Origin: Helicobacter sp.
GTDB taxonomy: Bacteria > Campylobacterota > Campylobacteria > Campylobacterales > Helicobacteraceae
Length of the DNA stretch: 64,000 nt
Direction of reading: 5' to 3'
NCBI RefSeq assembly: GCF_022770205.1
Contig: NZ_JALEIK010000038.1
Location: 37,816 to 101,815 of the forward strand
The translations under genes were made by a program, and so were the position numbers. The notes under the pieces are model-generated. The model did not search any database, had not been told where the DNA came from, and saw only the letters and a program-made list of their open reading frames with translations. This document shows positions 45,563 to 55,331 of this stretch, piece after piece (within the stretch, counting starts at the first letter, position 1; every line of letters starts with the position of its first letter).

Positions 45563-46462
45563 TTGGAGAGTTTAACCTTTTTTCAGCAGTGCATTAATGG
45601 CTTAAGTTTAGGCAGTATGTATGCGCTTATTGCCATTGGTTACACAATGGTGTATGGTTGCTTGCGTTTGATTAATTTTGCGCACGCTAATATTATGATG
45701 GTGGGTGCGTTTTTAGTCTTTTTTGCGGTGAGTGTGTTTGGGATTCCTTTTTATGCTTCGGCAATTCTTGCGATTGTGTTATGTGGAGTTTTGGGAGTTT
45801 TGATTGATAAAATTGCTTACGCTCCCTTAAGAAGCGCACCTAGAATCTCAATGCTAATTACTGCAATTGGCGTGAGCTTCTTTTTGGAAAATGTGTTCAA
45901 TGTTTTCTTTGGCTCAACCCCTAGATTTTTTGATGCGCCTGAGTTTTTTATCCAGCCTATCGCAATTTTTGGTGTCAGTTTGACGGCAATCACTCTTATC
46001 GTGCCTGTGGTAACATTATTGCTTTTAGTAATCCTTTTGCGTTTTTTATACCACACAAAGCAAGGGATGGCGATTCGTGCAAGCGCATTTGACATTAACA
46101 CCGTGCGTTTAATGGGAATAAATGTCAATAATATCATAGCCCTTGTGTTTGCTATTGGAAGTATGCTTGCTGGAATTGGTGGAATCTTTTATGCAATTTC
46201 TTATCCAACCATTGATCCTTTAATGGGTGTGTTAATAGGGCTTAAAGCCTTTGCGGCAGCTGTGCTTGGAGGGATTGGAAGTGTTGGTGGTGCGGTGCTT
46301 GGAGGATTTATCTTAGGCTTTACGGAAGTTATGGCTGTTGCGTTGTTCCCGGAGCTTGGTGGCTATAAAGATGCCTTTGCGTTTTTATTTTTGATTTTGG
46401 TGTTGTTGTTTCGTCCTATTGGAATTATGGGCGATTGGCGTTTAGAGAAAAGTCGTTTTTAG
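45563..46462 (+). CDS. livH: Branched-chain amino acid ABC transporter permease LivH
   Basis: Inner-membrane permease of 299 aa with about eight helices. It starts with the typical QQCINGLSLGSMYALIAIGYTMVYG and carries GMAIRASAFDINTVRLMGINVNNIIALVFAIGSMLAGIGG, the region contacting the ATPases. The start is TTG 45563 because it places the N-terminus where relatives begin; there is no clear ribosome site. Confidence 0.93.
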   Translation: MESLTFFQQCINGLSLGSMYALIAIGYTMVYGCLRLINFAHANIMMVGAFLVFFAVSVFGIPFYASAILAIVLCGVLGVLIDKIAYAPLRSAPRISMLITAIGVSFFLENVFNVFFGSTPRFFDAPEFFIQPIAIFGVSLTAITLIVPVVTLLLLVILLRFLYHTKQGMAIRASAFDINTVRLMGINVNNIIALVFAIGSMLAGIGGIFYAISYPTIDPLMGVLIGLKAFAAAVLGGIGSVGGAVLGGFILGFTEVMAVALFPELGGYKDAFAFLFLILVLLFRPIGIMGDWRLEKSRF

Positions 46463-46468
46463 GGGTTT

Positions 46469-47656
46469 ATGATGGTTAAAACTTTATATGCAAAAGCTCC
46501 TACAATTACGACTTTTGGATTCCATATTTTCCTATATTTTTGCGCAATTTGTGTGATTTTTGCCGCGCAAATTCTGCTTGGGGATTACGCACTTAGGATT
46601 TTTAATAATATTTTAATTTTTGTAATTTTAGCGGTGAGTTATAATCTCATTAATGGCGTTACAGGGCAGCTCTCTTTAGAGCCAAATGGATTTGTCGCCA
46701 TTGGTGCGTATATCACGGCGTTGATGCTTTTAGATGAAGATTTAAAGTGGAGTATGTTTCAGCTTGAAGACCCCCATCCTTTCGTGCTAAGTCTGTATAG
46801 TGAGCTACTTCCTGCGCTGTTTTGTAGTGGTGTTGTAGCGGCGGTGATTGCGGTTTTGCTCTCTTTTCCTGTGTTTCGTGTGCGTGGGGATTATTTAGCC
46901 ATTGTAACGCTTGGGTTTGGGTTTATCATTAAGATTTTAGCAATCAATAATCCACAATGGACAAATGGGGCAATTGGCTTAAATGAGATTCCAAACAATC
47001 AAGACTCTGTTGTGTGCTATATTGAGCAAACTTTGCTTGCACTAAGTAGTGAGGATTCCGCATTGAGTGGGTTTTTTAATCTCCTTCATACGCACGCATT
47101 TATGGGTGGTTCAAATATCACGGCGTTTTTTTGGAGTGGGATTTTTGCTACGGCTTCTGTGATTTTAATCTTACAAATTGTGTATTCTAAATATGGACGC
47201 GCGATGAAGGCAGTGCGTGATGATGAAGACGCTGCCATTGCAATGGGAATTAATACCTTTAAAATCAAAACTTTTGCTTTTAGCACGAGTGCGTTTTTAG
47301 AAGGCGTGGGCGGTGGGCTTATGGCGGTATGGCTTACAACAATTGATCCAAGAATTTTTGGTTTTGAGCTTACTTTTCAGCTTTTAATCATTATTGTGCT
47401 TGGAGGCTTAGGAAGCACGACGGGAGCGATTTTAGGAGCGATTTTAGTCATTGGTGGGGGAGAGTGGCTAAGATTTTTAGATCAGCCTTTAATCTTTTTT
47501 GGTGCGGATTTTGGCTCATATCCGGGGCTTAGAATGGTGTTTTTCTCTGTGATTTTGCTTGTTATAATGCTATTTGCAAGAGAAGGAATTATGGGGAAAA
47601 AGGAGCTTTGGGATTTAAATCCTACCAAGATAATAGGGTTTAAGAAGGTGCGGTGA
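46469..47656 (+). CDS. livM: Branched-chain amino acid ABC transporter permease LivM
   Basis: Second permease of the system, 395 aa and about nine helices. Motifs include NLINGVTGQLSLEPNGFVAIGAY, VRGDYLAIVTLGFGFIIKIL, and KYGRAMKAVRDDEDAAIAMGIN, the cytoplasmic coupling loop. A loop of about 80 residues between the middle helices (around 165-220) is somewhat long. The stop overlaps the livG start by one base. Confidence 0.93.
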   Translation: MMVKTLYAKAPTITTFGFHIFLYFCAICVIFAAQILLGDYALRIFNNILIFVILAVSYNLINGVTGQLSLEPNGFVAIGAYITALMLLDEDLKWSMFQLEDPHPFVLSLYSELLPALFCSGVVAAVIAVLLSFPVFRVRGDYLAIVTLGFGFIIKILAINNPQWTNGAIGLNEIPNNQDSVVCYIEQTLLALSSEDSALSGFFNLLHTHAFMGGSNITAFFWSGIFATASVILILQIVYSKYGRAMKAVRDDEDAAIAMGINTFKIKTFAFSTSAFLEGVGGGLMAVWLTTIDPRIFGFELTFQLLIIIVLGGLGSTTGAILGAILVIGGGEWLRFLDQPLIFFGADFGSYPGLRMVFFSVILLVIMLFAREGIMGKKELWDLNPTKIIGFKKVR

Positions 47657-48429
47657 TGGCAATTTTAGAGCTTGAAAATGTTAGCATTGCCTTTGGTGGC
47701 TTAAAGGCGATTGATGATGTAAGCTTTAAGGTGGAATCCAAACAGATTTTTGGGCTGATTGGTCCAAATGGTGCGGGTAAAACTACAATGTTTAATATCA
47801 TCACTGCAAATTATAAGCCAAATTCTGGCAAGGTAACCTTCCTTGGTAAAAATATTTCGCGCTATAAGCCAAATACGATTGTAAATTTAGGGATTGCTAG
47901 GACTTTTCAAAATATCCGCCTTTTTAGTTCAATGAGTGTGCTTGATAATGTGCTAATTGGCTTGCACAATGATGCAAGATATAGCTTTTTTGAAGCGGCA
48001 TTTCGTGTTGGGCGATATTTCAAAGAGGAAAGGCGCATTAAAGAGCGTGCTAAGTGGCTTTTGGATTATATGGGATTGGGCGATAAAATGCACTTAAATG
48101 CCAGTGGATTAAGTTATGGGAATTGCCGTAAAGTAGAAATTGCAAGGGCGTTAGCAACAAATCCAAAGCTCTTATTGCTTGATGAACCAGCAGCGGGAAT
48201 GAATCCAAAGGAAACGCAAGAATTAAGCGAGCTAATTTTTAAAATGCAAAAGGATTTTGATTTAAGTGTGCTATTGATTGAACACGATATGCCTTTTGTC
48301 AATGCCTTGTGTGAGCAGGTTTTGGTGCTTGATTATGGGAAAAAACTCTTTTGTGGAACGCCACAAGAAGCGATTAACAACGCAGAAGTGATTGCTGCGT
48401 ATTTGGGGGATTTTTGTGCTACAAGTTGA
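47656..48429 (+). CDS. livG: Branched-chain amino acid ABC transporter ATPase LivG
   Basis: ATP-binding subunit of 257 aa. Walker A GPNGAGKTT about residue 38, Q-loop, the LivG-specific signature LSYGNCRKVEIARALA, Walker B LLLDEPAAGMNPKE and the switch IEHDM follow in order. I start at ATG 47656, one base overlapping livM; GTG 47653 is the alternative. Its last 14 bases overlap livF. Confidence 0.93.
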   Translation: MAILELENVSIAFGGLKAIDDVSFKVESKQIFGLIGPNGAGKTTMFNIITANYKPNSGKVTFLGKNISRYKPNTIVNLGIARTFQNIRLFSSMSVLDNVLIGLHNDARYSFFEAAFRVGRYFKEERRIKERAKWLLDYMGLGDKMHLNASGLSYGNCRKVEIARALATNPKLLLLDEPAAGMNPKETQELSELIFKMQKDFDLSVLLIEHDMPFVNALCEQVLVLDYGKKLFCGTPQEAINNAEVIAAYLGDFCATS

Positions 48430-49111
48430 AAATTTAGAAGTGCATTATGGCTTGATTGCTGGACTAAAAGGTGTTAGTTTTCATATTGAGGAACACGAGA
48501 TTATCACGCTAATTGGGAGCAATGGGGCGGGTAAGACTTCAAGTTTAAAGGGAATCGTGCATAGTGTCAAAACTAAGGGTAGCGTGCGGTTTTTTGGGGC
48601 AGATATTTCAAAAGTGCCTACACATAAGATTATCCAGCGCGGAATCGCACTTGTGCCAGAAGGGAGGTGCGTTTTTTTGGGGCTTAGTGTGGATGAGAAT
48701 CTAAGAATGGGGGCGTATAATAATGATGAGAATTTTTCCGTTATGCGTGAGAAAATGTATGCACTTTTCCCGCACTTAAAGGAGCGTTACAAGCAAATTG
48801 CTAGCACAATGAGTGGGGGGGAGCAGCAAATGCTTGCGATTGCTAGGGCGTTAATGAGTGAGCCAAAGCTTTTAATGCTTGATGAACCTAGTCTTGGGCT
48901 TGCGCCAAAGGTTGTGGGTGAACTCTTTGAAATTCTTTTAAATTTAAGAGAAAATGGAATCACAATTTTATTAGTGGAGCAAAATGCCTTTGCTGCGCTT
49001 AAGGTTGCAAATCGTGCGTATGTGCTAGAAAATGGAAAGATTGCAATGGAAGATTTGGCAAAAAATATGCTAGAAGATAAGGAGATTAAAAAGCGTTATT
49101 TGGGGGGCTAG
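48416..49111 (+). CDS. livF: Branched-chain amino acid ABC transporter ATPase LivF
   Basis: Second ATP-binding subunit, 231 aa. The N-terminus LQVENLEVHYGLIAGLKGVSF is typical of LivF; Walker A is GSNGAGKTS, the signature is TMSGGEQQMLAIARALM and Walker B is LMLDEPSLGLAPK. I start at GTG 48416, which has GGGGA five bases upstream and matches family N-termini; the longer in-frame TTG at 48392 is unlikely. The signature codons include a run of 7 G (48815-48821). Confidence 0.92.
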   Translation: MLQVENLEVHYGLIAGLKGVSFHIEEHEIITLIGSNGAGKTSSLKGIVHSVKTKGSVRFFGADISKVPTHKIIQRGIALVPEGRCVFLGLSVDENLRMGAYNNDENFSVMREKMYALFPHLKERYKQIASTMSGGEQQMLAIARALMSEPKLLMLDEPSLGLAPKVVGELFEILLNLRENGITILLVEQNAFAALKVANRAYVLENGKIAMEDLAKNMLEDKEIKKRYLGG

Positions 49112-49179
49112 ATTTAGGTTTTTTACGATTTTGTTTGGCTTATAGATTTTGTAGTTTATATTTCTTTAGTATGTATTCT

Positions 49180-49884
49180 TTAGATTTTTTCTTTTTCAAT
49201 TTTTTGAGATTCTTTAGAATATTTGCTTTTGTAAGCCCAAATTTCAATGTCTTTTTTCTTGCTTTTCTCTAAAATTTCTGTTGTAAGTTCTAAAATTGTA
49301 TCGTCAAATTTTCCATTTTCTATGTCTTGATTCCATATAGAATTTGAAGAAAATCTTTTGCCTAAAGTGATTTTTGTTATTTCAATAGGCAGTTTGTTGC
49401 ATCTTTTACAAATTGCTCTGTATTCGTGTTCATAGTAAAAATGGGATGTTTTGTTGTCATAATTGTTAGTAGATTGTCCTTTATTGCGTCAACTTCATAG
49501 GTTGGAAGTTTTCCATATTGAATTTTATAGATTTCCCCTTGATAGCTAGAATCAATTTTAAAATCAATTCTCACATCATAGTGAGAATTTGTATAATGTG
49601 TCCACATTAATCCACATTCTTGCTCGTTTGGAATATATGAGAAAGAGCAAATTAGCTTTGCCATTTTTATATCCTTAATTTTATTGATAATATGTTCGCT
49701 GTTGTCATCTGTGAAATAGGAATGCCTACATTCATCAATATCATTAAACTTTTCAAAACTAGAACATTGCAATTTGCTGTTTTTTAGAATCTGACAAAGT
49801 CTTTTTGGTATTTTTTAGAGAAAATTAATTTTTCCACTTCTTTTGACTTAGTCGCTTATTTGGTTTATATTCATTTTCTTGCAT
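49180..49884 (-). pseudogene. Decayed DUF2971-family gene with several frameshifts
   Basis: Pieces of one DUF2971-type protein lie in different frames. From ATG 49884 (AAGGAAG upstream) a short start, MQENEYKPNKRL..., runs into TAA. A second piece from about 49814 to 49377 holds SSFEKFNDIDE and LMWTHYTNSHYDVRIDF, the family's core. A third frame reads YEHEYRAICKRCNKLPIEI, the family's YExEYR motif, and continues to TAA at 49180. At least two frameshifts separate these segments. The protein family has no settled function and is often seen in accessory regions. Sequencing error cannot be excluded. No other gene is seen between livF and icd. Confidence 0.65.
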
Positions 49885-50047
49885 ACATACTTCCTTAAAT
49901 TGTTTTGTATAAATTTACATTAATTCTAAGTAAAATACACTTAAATAAAACTTTTTTATAATAAAATTACTATAAATTTACAAAAAATATCAAATAAATG
50001 CTTAGAAAAGAAATTGTTCAACAAGGCGAGTTTTTGCCCAAAAGGGC

Positions 50048-52246
50048 TTAATGGATTTTTGCAAGGATTGCATTAAAGGTTGCACTTGGGCGCATAATTG
50101 CCTCACAAGCCTTATCATCAAGCTTGTAATAGCCACCTAGATTAACTTTAATGCCCTGTGCGTTGATAAATTCTTGATGGATTTTATCAGCATTTGCGCT
50201 AAGTTCTTCAAAGATTCCTTTAAAGAAGTTTTGAAGTGCGGGATCTTTAGGGTTGCTTGCTAGGGCTTTTGCGAAGTAGAGTGCTAGGTAGAAGTGGCTT
50301 GTGCGGTTATCATCTTCTTTTGCTTTGCGTGAAGGAGCTTTGTTGTTATTTAGCCACTCACCGATTGCTACATCAAGGGAGTCTGCAAGGATTTGCGCTT
50401 CTTTTTTGCCTGTTTTTTGTGCGTAAAATTCTAGGCTTGCTTGTAAGGCTAAAAATTCACCTAAACTATCCCAGCGCAAGTGGTTTTCTTCTACAAGTTG
50501 CTCGACTTGCTTTGGCGCACTTCCCCCAGCCCCTGTTTCAAACATTGCTCCACCATTTAGCATAGGCACGACTGAGAGCATTTTTGCACTTGTGCCAAGC
50601 TCTAAAATGGGGAATAAATCTGTTAAATAATCCCTTAAAACATTGCCTGTAATAGAGATTGCATCCTTGCCATCACGGATTAGCTTTAAGGATTCCAAAC
50701 ACGCTTCTTTTGGAGCTAAAATTGCAAGGTCTTTGCCTTTTTCTTTGAGTCTTGTTTGCACTAAATCTGCTAAAATTTTATTGCTTGGGCGGTTTAAATC
50801 TAGCCAAAAAATCGCCTTACTTCCTGTTAAATCTGCGCGCTCAATCCCTAAATCAATCCAATTTTGCACCGCATCAAATTTTGCACTATTTGCGCGATAA
50901 ATATCGCCCTTTTCTACGCTGTGTTCAAGGAGCGTGTTGCCCTCTGCGTCTGTGACTTTAAAGATTCCATCTTCTTTTGCGATGAAGGTTTTATCGTGTG
51001 AGCCGTATTCTTGCGCCTTTTTTGCCATCAAGCCCACATTTGAAACGCTTCCTAGCTTGCTTGGATCTAGCGTGCCATTTGCGCGTAAATCTTCTAGCAC
51101 AGCTTCATAAATGGTGGCGTAAGTTTTATCAGGGATGAGTGCGTTTGTGTCGCATTCCTTGCCGTCTTTATCCCATAATTTTGCGCCATTTTTTAGCATT
51201 GCTGGCATTGAAGCATCTACAATCACATCGCTTGGGATATGTAAATTTGTGATTCCTTTATTAGAATTTACCATTGAAAGTTTTGCGCTTTTTGTTAAAA
51301 TTTCATTGTATTTTTCTAAGATTTCAGCTTTTTTGGGACTATTTTCAATCTTTGTTAAAAGCTCACTTATGCCATTGTTGGGATTGACGCCAAGATGATG
51401 AAGTTCTTCTTCAAAGGTGTCAAACAACTCTTTAAAATACACACTTACCGCGTGTCCAAAGATGACAGGGTCGCTAACCTTCATCATTGTAGCTTTCAAG
51501 TGTAAAGAGAGTAGGATATTCTCATTTTTACACACTTTAATTTGCTCTTCATAAAGCGCACGCAAGGCTTTTACGCTCATAAAAGTTGCATCTAAAATCT
51601 CATTTTTATCTAACTTTAGATTTTCTTTTAGCATTTGCGTGCCACTTTTGCCAATAAAGCTAATGCTAGCTGTTGTAGCATCTTTAATCAAAACGGCTTT
51701 TTCATTGTCAAAAAAATCGCCTTTTTGAATGTAGGATACGCGCGTTTTGGATTCCTTATTAAAAGGTGTGATTTTATAGGGATTTTTTCTAGCATAGTCT
51801 TTAACTGCCTTCGTGCAACGCCTATCGGAGTTTCCCTGTCTTAGCACAGGATTTACTGCAGAGCCTAGCACTTTTTGGTATTTTTCTTTGATTGCTTTTT
51901 CGCTAGCATTTTTGGGCTCATCAGGGAAATTTGGAATCGCAAAACCTTTATCTTGCAATTCTTTAATCGTTGCCTTAAGTTGTGGGATAGAAGCGGAGAT
52001 ATTTGGCGTTTTAATGAGGTTTGCACTAGGGGTATTGACAAGCTCGCCTAGCTCTTTTAGAGAGTCTTTAACCTTTTTTGATTCTGGTAGATTCTCTGTA
52101 AATTGCGCTAAAACGCGTGCGGCAAGTGAGATGTCAGAGGTTTCAACAGGGATTCCAACTTTGCCTAAAAACGCTTGCACAATAGGCAAAAAAGAGTAGG
52201 TCGCAAGGGCTGGGGATTCATCAGTTAGGGTGTAGGTAATTTTCAT
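50048..52246 (-). CDS. icd: Monomeric NADP-dependent isocitrate dehydrogenase
   Basis: TCA-cycle enzyme making 2-oxoglutarate. At 732 aa it is the large monomeric type rather than the 420-aa dimeric form known in H. pylori. The N-terminal [52 protein letters not shown], the [15 protein letters not shown] segment, the EYGSHDKTF region (written YGSHDKTF here) and [15 protein letters not shown] are all characteristic. It is alone on its strand, with AAAGGAATCC before the ATG. Confidence 0.96.
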   Translation of the reverse strand: MKITYTLTDESPALATYSFLPIVQAFLGKVGIPVETSDISLAARVLAQFTENLPESKKVKDSLKELGELVNTPSANLIKTPNISASIPQLKATIKELQDKGFAIPNFPDEPKNASEKAIKEKYQKVLGSAVNPVLRQGNSDRRCTKAVKDYARKNPYKITPFNKESKTRVSYIQKGDFFDNEKAVLIKDATTASISFIGKSGTQMLKENLKLDKNEILDATFMSVKALRALYEEQIKVCKNENILLSLHLKATMMKVSDPVIFGHAVSVYFKELFDTFEEELHHLGVNPNNGISELLTKIENSPKKAEILEKYNEILTKSAKLSMVNSNKGITNLHIPSDVIVDASMPAMLKNGAKLWDKDGKECDTNALIPDKTYATIYEAVLEDLRANGTLDPSKLGSVSNVGLMAKKAQEYGSHDKTFIAKEDGIFKVTDAEGNTLLEHSVEKGDIYRANSAKFDAVQNWIDLGIERADLTGSKAIFWLDLNRPSNKILADLVQTRLKEKGKDLAILAPKEACLESLKLIRDGKDAISITGNVLRDYLTDLFPILELGTSAKMLSVVPMLNGGAMFETGAGGSAPKQVEQLVEENHLRWDSLGEFLALQASLEFYAQKTGKKEAQILADSLDVAIGEWLNNNKAPSRKAKEDDNRTSHFYLALYFAKALASNPKDPALQNFFKGIFEELSANADKIHQEFINAQGIKVNLGGYYKLDDKACEAIMRPSATFNAILAKIH

Positions 52247-52325
52247 TTTGGATTCCTTTAAAATAGGGTTTTAGCTAGAGTATAGCAAAGAATCTTGCAA
52301 AACTTGATTATTTTAGGGAAGATTT

Positions 52326-52448
52326 ATGTTGTATTCCATAAAGGTAGTTACACAATTATGTAGAGTTGGTTGGAGATTTTTGATTTTCATTTGGGATTAT
52401 TATACAATGCGTTTTAGATATTTTAAAGTTTTTAAGGAAGATAAATGA
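52326..52448 (+). CDS. Possible 40-aa small protein coupled to the DsbC-like gene
   Basis: An open frame of 40 codons starts at ATG 52326 after AGGGAAG and ends in a TGA that overlaps the next gene's ATG by 4 bases, the layout of a coupled leader. The product is basic and aromatic with one short hydrophobic stretch (VGWRFLIFIW). Against it, a plausible -10 box (TATACAAT, 52401-52408) lies inside the frame. I do not recognise the sequence; it may be chance. Confidence 0.25.
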   Translation: MLYSIKVVTQLCRVGWRFLIFIWDYYTMRFRYFKVFKEDK

Positions 52449-53185
52449 AAAAAATTGCATTTGGATTATTGTGTGTGCTAGGATTTGCTAGTTTTGCATT
52501 TGGAAATTTTGAGGCAAATTTCAAAAAAAGCATTAGAGATTTAACAAATATTGATGTAGAAATTCAGGTTAAAAAGGAGTTAAAAAGCTTTAATGGTGAG
52601 TATTTTGTCATTGGTCGCACAAAGGGGGGTGATATTTTTCCTGTGATTGTCAGCAAAGATGGCAAGCATTTTATCGGGCTTAGTAGTGTGATGAATTTTA
52701 GCAAGGAAGATTCTAAGATGATTACAGAAGAGATTAATAAAGCAGGTGCTGCTAAGATGCAAGCTGATAAACAGGCTTTAGGTAAACTTTTTGCCTCTTT
52801 TAAAGAGAGTGATTTTGTAATGCTGCAAGGGGAGGGTAAGGATTTACCAACAAAGATTGTTGTAAGCGATCCGGATTGTCCTTACTGCCGTAAGCATTTA
52901 GAGAATGTGGAATCTGAACTGAAAGAAGCAAATCTTAAATTTATTTTTGCACCTGTGCACGATGAAAATGCTTTTATTAAAGCGCAATTGATTTTAAATC
53001 AAAGCGTAAAAGCAAAGGATAATGCTAGAAAAATTGCGATTTTACGCAAATATTACACTGATATTAAATTGAGCGAAAAAGAGAAAAAAACAGACATTAA
53101 GCAAGTCAAATTTACAACAGAGAAAATTTTTGGAAGCGGATTGGTTAGTGGTGTTCCCTTTATTTTTGAAATTGACAATGAATAA
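52445..53185 (+). CDS. DsbC/DsbG-like periplasmic thiol:disulfide protein
   Basis: A 246-aa exported protein: signal peptide (MKKIAFGLLCVLGFASFAFG), an N-terminal dimerisation-like region of about 85 residues (VEIQVKKELKSFNGEYFVIG), then a thioredoxin domain with DPDCPYCRKHLE (CPYC about residue 148) and a cis-Pro loop in SGVPFIF. This domain order is that of the DsbC/DsbG isomerase or reductase group. It shares its last base with the start of the MlaE gene, so it is probably in that operon. Confidence 0.82.
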   Translation: MKKIAFGLLCVLGFASFAFGNFEANFKKSIRDLTNIDVEIQVKKELKSFNGEYFVIGRTKGGDIFPVIVSKDGKHFIGLSSVMNFSKEDSKMITEEINKAGAAKMQADKQALGKLFASFKESDFVMLQGEGKDLPTKIVVSDPDCPYCRKHLENVESELKEANLKFIFAPVHDENAFIKAQLILNQSVKAKDNARKIAILRKYYTDIKLSEKEKKTDIKQVKFTTEKIFGSGLVSGVPFIFEIDNE

Positions 53186-54336
53186 TGTTAGCAAGTGTAG
53201 AGTTTGAAAAGTATCCATCGCATTTAGCCATTACATTTTTCGGTGCGTGGGATAGGAGTATTCCAAAATCTGCACTCATTGCTTTAGAGAAATGTCAATT
53301 TGAATGCTTAAAGTTTCTTAAAAATACGCAAAACATCCCCGTTAAAATTTTTTTGGATTCTAGTTTTGATTTGGATTTTTGTGGGGGAGAAGTGCTATTA
53401 AATTGGTTAGAAGCCTTTGAAGAAAAATCTGGATTACATTTAGAAAATAATGGATTTTTAAGTCAGGATAAAATAGCAAAGATTTTTGGAATTTTACAGG
53501 ATAAACCAAAGCAGAGTAAAATAGAATTTACTCAAGAAGTTTTGCAAGCCCATAAAGACACTTTTAAGATTCTAAAATTTTTTTGGAAGCGTATGCTCCT
53601 TGTGCTGAGTTTTTTAGGTGAAATGATTTATATGTTTTGGGATAGCATTTTAAGACCTAAAAATTTTCGCATTAGAGCGTTGTTTTTTCAAATCCAAGAA
53701 GCGGTGATTAAGGCAGTTCCTATTATCTCGCTTGCTTGTTTTTTAATCGGAATTGTGATTGCTTATCAAGGAAGCTTGCAGTTGCAACAATTTGGGGCGA
53801 ACCTATTAATCGTTGAGATGAGTGCAACATTAACTTTGCGTGAGATGGCACCTATTATTGTTGCAATTATTGTTGCAGGACGCAGTGCTTCAGCATTTAG
53901 TGCAGAGATTGGAATGATGCGTGCTACCCAAGAGATTGATGCAATGCGTGTGATGGGGTTTAATCCTGTAACTTTTCTTATTTTTCCGCGTATTTTTGCG
54001 CTGTTATTTGCCTTGCCTTTAGCTGTGTTTGTGGCGGATATGTTTGGATTGATTGGGGGAATGCTCATTGCAAAACTTGAGCTTGGAATTAGTAGTGAGT
54101 ATTTTATAGAACGCTTTTTGGAGAGGGTTGAAATGCGCCATTTTTGGATTGGAATGCTAAAAGCTCCATTTTTTGGGCTAATTATTGCATTAATTGGCTG
54201 TTATCACGGGTTTGTAACACAAAAAGACACAAGAAGCATTGGAATCCATACAACAAAAAGTGTGGTGCAATCTATCTTTTGTGTCATAGCTTTTGATGCG
54301 CTTTGTTCTGTGCTTTTTACGCAAATGGGCTTGTGA
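53185..54336 (+). CDS. mlaE: MlaE-family ABC permease with N-terminal soluble domain
   Basis: Permease for phospholipid transport between the membranes. The first 120 residues are soluble and STAS-like in look, and the remaining 260 carry the MlaE domain with about five helices: AVIKAVPIISLACFLIGIVIAYQG, LTLREMAPIIVAIIVAGRSASAFSAEIGMM and ATQEIDAMRVMGFNP. The permease motif ExxxxR is in the coupling loop. Such STAS-MlaE fusions are known. In the window it is followed by the ATPase, MCE protein and lipoprotein, but a hairpin element separates it from them by 239 bases. Confidence 0.88.
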   Translation: MLASVEFEKYPSHLAITFFGAWDRSIPKSALIALEKCQFECLKFLKNTQNIPVKIFLDSSFDLDFCGGEVLLNWLEAFEEKSGLHLENNGFLSQDKIAKIFGILQDKPKQSKIEFTQEVLQAHKDTFKILKFFWKRMLLVLSFLGEMIYMFWDSILRPKNFRIRALFFQIQEAVIKAVPIISLACFLIGIVIAYQGSLQLQQFGANLLIVEMSATLTLREMAPIIVAIIVAGRSASAFSAEIGMMRATQEIDAMRVMGFNPVTFLIFPRIFALLFALPLAVFVADMFGLIGGMLIAKLELGISSEYFIERFLERVEMRHFWIGMLKAPFFGLIIALIGCYHGFVTQKDTRSIGIHTTKSVVQSIFCVIAFDALCSVLFTQMGL

Positions 54337-54382
54337 ATATGGAATCTAAAAGTTGTTTTTGCCCTGCTTGTTCTATTGCGTT

Positions 54383-54479
54383 TTCCCTTGCTTTTTAAAT
54401 TTGGCACGCAATAAGGAAAAAATCGCTTGCGATTTAAGGTTCTCCTTTTCTTGTGTACCGAGTTTAAAAAGCAAGGGAA
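54383..54479 (+). repeat. Structured inverted-repeat element, copy 2
   Basis: A 97-base element. The arms 54383-54407 and 54455-54479 pair over 25 positions, with 22 Watson-Crick pairs, two G-T pairs and one mismatch. The interior is nearly identical to copy 1 (27891-27986), including ATCGCTTG and AGGTTCTCCTTTTCTTGTGTA-like segments. Compared with copy 1, two stem-tip pairs differ on both sides so that pairing is kept. It lies between mlaE and mlaF, in the same orientation to the genes as copy 1, and may terminate or stabilise the mla mRNA. Confidence 0.7.
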
Positions 54480-54489
54480 TTATAGATAA

Positions 54490-54575
54490 AATTTAAGGTA
54501 GATTTTCAAGTAAAAATATAGGCGCATTTTAAGGTAAAATTATAGGCAAATTTCAAGCAAAATTTAAGGTAAAAG
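54490..54575 (+). repeat. Interleaved AT-rich direct repeats before mlaF
   Basis: AATTTAAGGTA or a one-base variant occurs at 54490, 54526 and 54561; TTTTCAAGTAAAA at 54503 and TTTCAAGCAAAA at 54551; and ATATAGGC-like words at 54516 and 54540. The spacing is about 35 bases. The last AAGG is also the ribosome site of mlaF. The role is unknown; it may be a degenerate tandem duplication. Confidence 0.45.
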
Positions 54576-55322
54576 ATGGAATCCAAAATGCAAGAATCTG
54601 TTGTGGAAGTGTGTCATTTAACCACAGGCTATGGAGAGCGGATTATCCACGATAATATTTCTTTTAAGGTTTACAAAAAAGAGATTTTTGCGCTGCTTGG
54701 AGGAAGTGGAAGTGGGAAAAGCACACTGCTTAACACAATGATTTTTTTAAAAGCTCCAAGTGGCGGAGAAGTTAGGATTTTAGGCAAAGATATATGGAAT
54801 CTAAATTCTAAAGATTCTTTGGATATGAAGTTGAATTTAGGGGTTTTGTTTCAATTTGGTGCGCTTTTTAGCTCTCTTAATGTGCTAGAAAATATTATGC
54901 TTCCTTTAAGGGAATACACGGAGTTTAGTCAAAAAGATATGCAAGAGCTTGCTTTGATGTGGCTAATGCGCGTAGGGCTCAAAAAAGAAGTGGCAAACTT
55001 GTATCCCAATGAGCTAAGTGGGGGAATGGTTAAGCGCGTCGGGCTTGCAAGGGCTTTGGCATTAAGTCCAAAAATACTCTTTTTAGATGAGCCAACAAGT
55101 GGGTTAGACCCTAGAAGTGCAAGGCATTTTGACGCTCTAATTGCAGAGCTTAAGGATTTGCTAGGCATTAGTGTGGTGATGGTAACGCACGATATGGAAT
55201 CTGTTAAGGGAGTGGTTGATAGAATGGTTGTGCTAAAGGATAAGAAGATATTTTTTGAGGGGAGTTTGGCGGATTTAAAAGCACAGGTGGGAGCATTAGG
55301 CGCATTTTTAGAGGAGGTATAG
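54576..55322 (+). CDS. mlaF: MlaF-type ABC ATPase
   Basis: ATP-binding subunit of the Mla-type lipid transporter, 248 aa. Walker A GGSGSGKST, Q-loop VLFQFGALFSSLNVLENIMLPL (typical of MlaF), the signature LSGGMVKRVGLARALA, Walker B LFLDEPTSGLDP and the switch THDMES are intact. AAGG lies six bases before ATG 54576; an in-frame ATG 12 bases later is possible. The next gene, mlaD, starts 9 bases after the stop. Confidence 0.92.
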   Translation: MESKMQESVVEVCHLTTGYGERIIHDNISFKVYKKEIFALLGGSGSGKSTLLNTMIFLKAPSGGEVRILGKDIWNLNSKDSLDMKLNLGVLFQFGALFSSLNVLENIMLPLREYTEFSQKDMQELALMWLMRVGLKKEVANLYPNELSGGMVKRVGLARALALSPKILFLDEPTSGLDPRSARHFDALIAELKDLLGISVVMVTHDMESVKGVVDRMVVLKDKKIFFEGSLADLKAQVGALGAFLEEV

Positions 55323-55331
55323 GAGGAGAGT

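Noticed and set aside
48815..48821. Run of 7 G in livF as a possible phase-variable tract
   Set aside because: It encodes the invariant ABC signature SGGEQQ in frame, the gene is intact, and seven G is short for slippage.
50020..50042. GCCC-AAAA-GGGC hairpin just past the icd stop as a terminator
   Set aside because: On the icd (minus) strand the hairpin is followed by A residues, not T, and the stem is only 4 bp.
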